From: Aquimarina acroporae
GTDB taxonomy: Bacteria; Bacteroidota; Bacteroidia; Flavobacteriales; Flavobacteriaceae
DNA length: 64,000 nucleotides
Reading direction: 5' to 3'
Assembly (NCBI RefSeq): GCF_023195925.1
Contig: NZ_JALPRE010000013.1
Location: 62,001-126,000 of the forward strand
How positions within the stretch are numbered: position 1 is the first letter of the stretch; the number at the start of each line of letters is the position of its first letter. The translations under genes were made by a program, and so were the position numbers. The notes under the pieces were generated by a model. The model was not told the origin of the DNA, ran no database searches, and saw only the letters and a program-made list of their open reading frames with translations. Positions 62,718-64,000 of the stretch are shown here, in pieces.

Positions 62718-64000
62718 TTATTTAGACATTTTGTCTGCCATTATTAAAGCGTTGTACATGTTTACCATCTTACCAGATTTTGAAACATCGCTAAAAGGCG
62801 CAACACTAGTAGGCTCTCCACCAAGAACCACCGATGTTTTTGTGTTTATCCCACTATCCATAAGAATCTGTTTTACTTGAGATGCTTTTAGTTTTGGATA
62901 GTAAGACCTTATCATTGCAGCAACTCCTGCAACTGCCGGAGCAGCCATTGAAGTTCCTTGTAAATATTCATACTCGTTATTTGGTGTTGTAGACCAAATT
63001 TTTACTCCTGGAGCAAATACATCTACATTGCTCTTTCCGTAATTTGAAAAATCTGCGATCAAATTTGATCCATATTCATAATTTAAAGCACCAATAGTAA
63101 TAAAATTATCTGCTATTTCGGCACCTGTTCCAGTTTGATCATTAGGATATGCTGTTTTTTGATCTAGGTCTAAGCCTTCGTTTCCTGCTGCGTTCACAAT
63201 AAGAACATCTTTAGAAGCTGCATATTTAATAGCCTCCCATACCCATTCTGGGTGCGTACTGTAGTATTTACCAAAGCTTGTATTAATCACTTTGGCACCG
63301 TTGTCTGCAGCATAACGAATAGCCAGGGCAATATCTTTATCGTATTCATCTCCATCAGGAACCGCTCTAATTGCCATAATCTTTACATTTTGAGCAACTC
63401 CGTTCATTCCTTTACCATTGTTTCTTTCGGCAGCAATTATTCCCGCTACGTGGGTACCATGCCTAATTCCTTTTTTATCAGGATTTGGACCCATTACCTT
63501 GTTATTTCCGTAGTTTCTATCATTAAAATCATCAACATTATCTCCTACTACCGAACGGCCGTCAAAATCGGGATTTAGGTTAAAGTTTAACTGATTGGTA
63601 AAGTGCTCTACTCCCTCAGTAAGGTTTTTGATAAAATCAGGAATGGTATCCCCTGGATCTAAAAACCCAAACATCTGAGAAAGAAACGCCACATGTTGTT
63701 GCATTTCTGGAGTTTTTGCTTCTACCTGTAACAATTCCTGACCTGTATAATCTTCTTTTCCGATAGCCTCAGAAATTGCTTTGTGAGATATCTTAGATTG
63801 CTGCAATATTTGTTCATATTGCATTTTATTTTGAGCCGCTTCTTGATATTCTTTTTCAAATTCTGCTTTGGCTTCAATGTATTTTTGATATTCTTCTTTA
63901 TCTCCTGCTGCTACTGAAGCTAAGTTCTTCCCTTCGTATTTTGGTTTTAATTTTTTGATAATTCTTACATATTCCAGGTTTTCGTCATTAGACTCTCCTA
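62718..64000 (-). CDS. S8 (subtilisin-type) serine protease, N-terminal part cut off by window edge
   Basis: About 427 codons are seen. The frame remains open beyond the internal Met at 63824 to the window edge, so the start is outside. The catalytic His is in GIRHGTHVAGIIAAERN and the catalytic Ser in LQGTSMAAPAVAGVAAM; the oxyanion Asn is in VIVNAAGNEGLDLD. The catalytic Asp should be upstream of the window. Between them is a Lys/Glu-rich helical insertion at the N-terminal side (EYQKYIEAKAEFEKEYQEAA) typical of Bacteroidota S8 enzymes. Predicted exported. In an operon with the M1 peptidase. Confidence 0.92.
   Translation of the reverse strand, partial: GESNDENLEYVRIIKKLKPKYEGKNLASVAAGDKEEYQKYIEAKAEFEKEYQEAAQNKMQYEQILQQSKISHKAISEAIGKEDYTGQELLQVEAKTPEMQQHVAFLSQMFGFLDPGDTIPDFIKNLTEGVEHFTNQLNFNLNPDFDGRSVVGDNVDDFNDRNYGNNKVMGPNPDKKGIRHGTHVAGIIAAERNNGKGMNGVAQNVKIMAIRAVPDGDEYDKDIALAIRYAADNGAKVINTSFGKYYSTHPEWVWEAIKYAASKDVLIVNAAGNEGLDLDQKTAYPNDQTGTGAEIADNFITIGALNYEYGSNLIADFSNYGKSNVDVFAPGVKIWSTTPNNEYEYLQGTSMAAPAVAGVAAMIRSYYPKLKASQVKQILMDSGINTKTSVVLGGEPTSVAPFSDVSKSGKMVNMYNALIMADKMSK

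Noticed and set aside
1..64000. tRNA, rRNA, CRISPR array or insertion sequence
   Set aside because: None was seen by eye: no regularly spaced repeats, no transposase frame, no CCA-ended cloverleaf sequence. A dedicated scan could still reveal a small RNA.

Overview
The window looks like chromosomal DNA of a marine-type Flavobacteriaceae member (Bacteroidota). The evidence is the AT-rich sequence, the many lipoproteins with SC-S/N-DDD N-termini, type IX secretion (T9SS) C-terminal domains, Bacteroidota-style promoters with a TAnnTTTG -7 box, DUF2480 and DUF3078 proteins, and a SufA-B-C-D/S/E/T locus. No tRNA, rRNA, CRISPR array, insertion sequence or prophage was recognised. The genus cannot be fixed by eye. 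Layout: 1-8.5 kb is a minus-strand block of a truncated PAS histidine kinase, small membrane proteins and many exported lipoproteins (collagen-like, M23-like, six-kelch, SIMPL, seven-repeat propeller), plus a 50-residue double-glycine leader peptide at 3483-3635. 8.6-12.1 kb holds two divergent membrane-linked AraC-type regulators (GAF-HTH and TPR-HTH) and a lanthipeptide-like precursor. 12.1-19 kb holds a large BNR/sortilin-like exported protein and a serine hydrolase-ABC ATPase-ABC permease operon, divergent from a LytS/LytTR two-component pair (19-20.8 kb). 20.9-34.4 kb is a mix: Xaa-Pro aminopeptidase, serine hydrolases, VOC protein, di-haem peroxidase, BrnQ carrier, alpha/beta hydrolase, ThiL, an LVIVD protein and a second seven-repeat propeller lipoprotein. 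34.6-46.6 kb is the iron-sulphur assembly locus, interleaved with unrelated exported enzymes. 46.9-52.7 kb carries two DUF3078 paralogues, HflX and small proteins. 53-58.7 kb has a lipoprotein and a 1537-residue T9SS-secreted nuclease-like protein. 58.7-64 kb holds CtpA-type protease, RnpA, an M1 metallopeptidase and a truncated S8 protease. The most notable observation is a 35-bp dyad present five times (3350, 3694, 5378, 8564, 53141), always just upstream of a gene for a lipoprotein or secreted peptide. In all five, the dyad end is exactly 20 nt from a TAnnTTTG-like -7 box, and the fifth copy is reversed together with its gene 45 kb away. The half-site has two boxes about one helical turn apart, as expected for an AraC-family dimer, and one copy abuts the GAF-AraC gene. 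This reads as a surface-lipoprotein/peptide regulon with activator-type promoters. A second, different dyad is shared by the divergent AraC-gene spacer and the lanthipeptide-like precursor.
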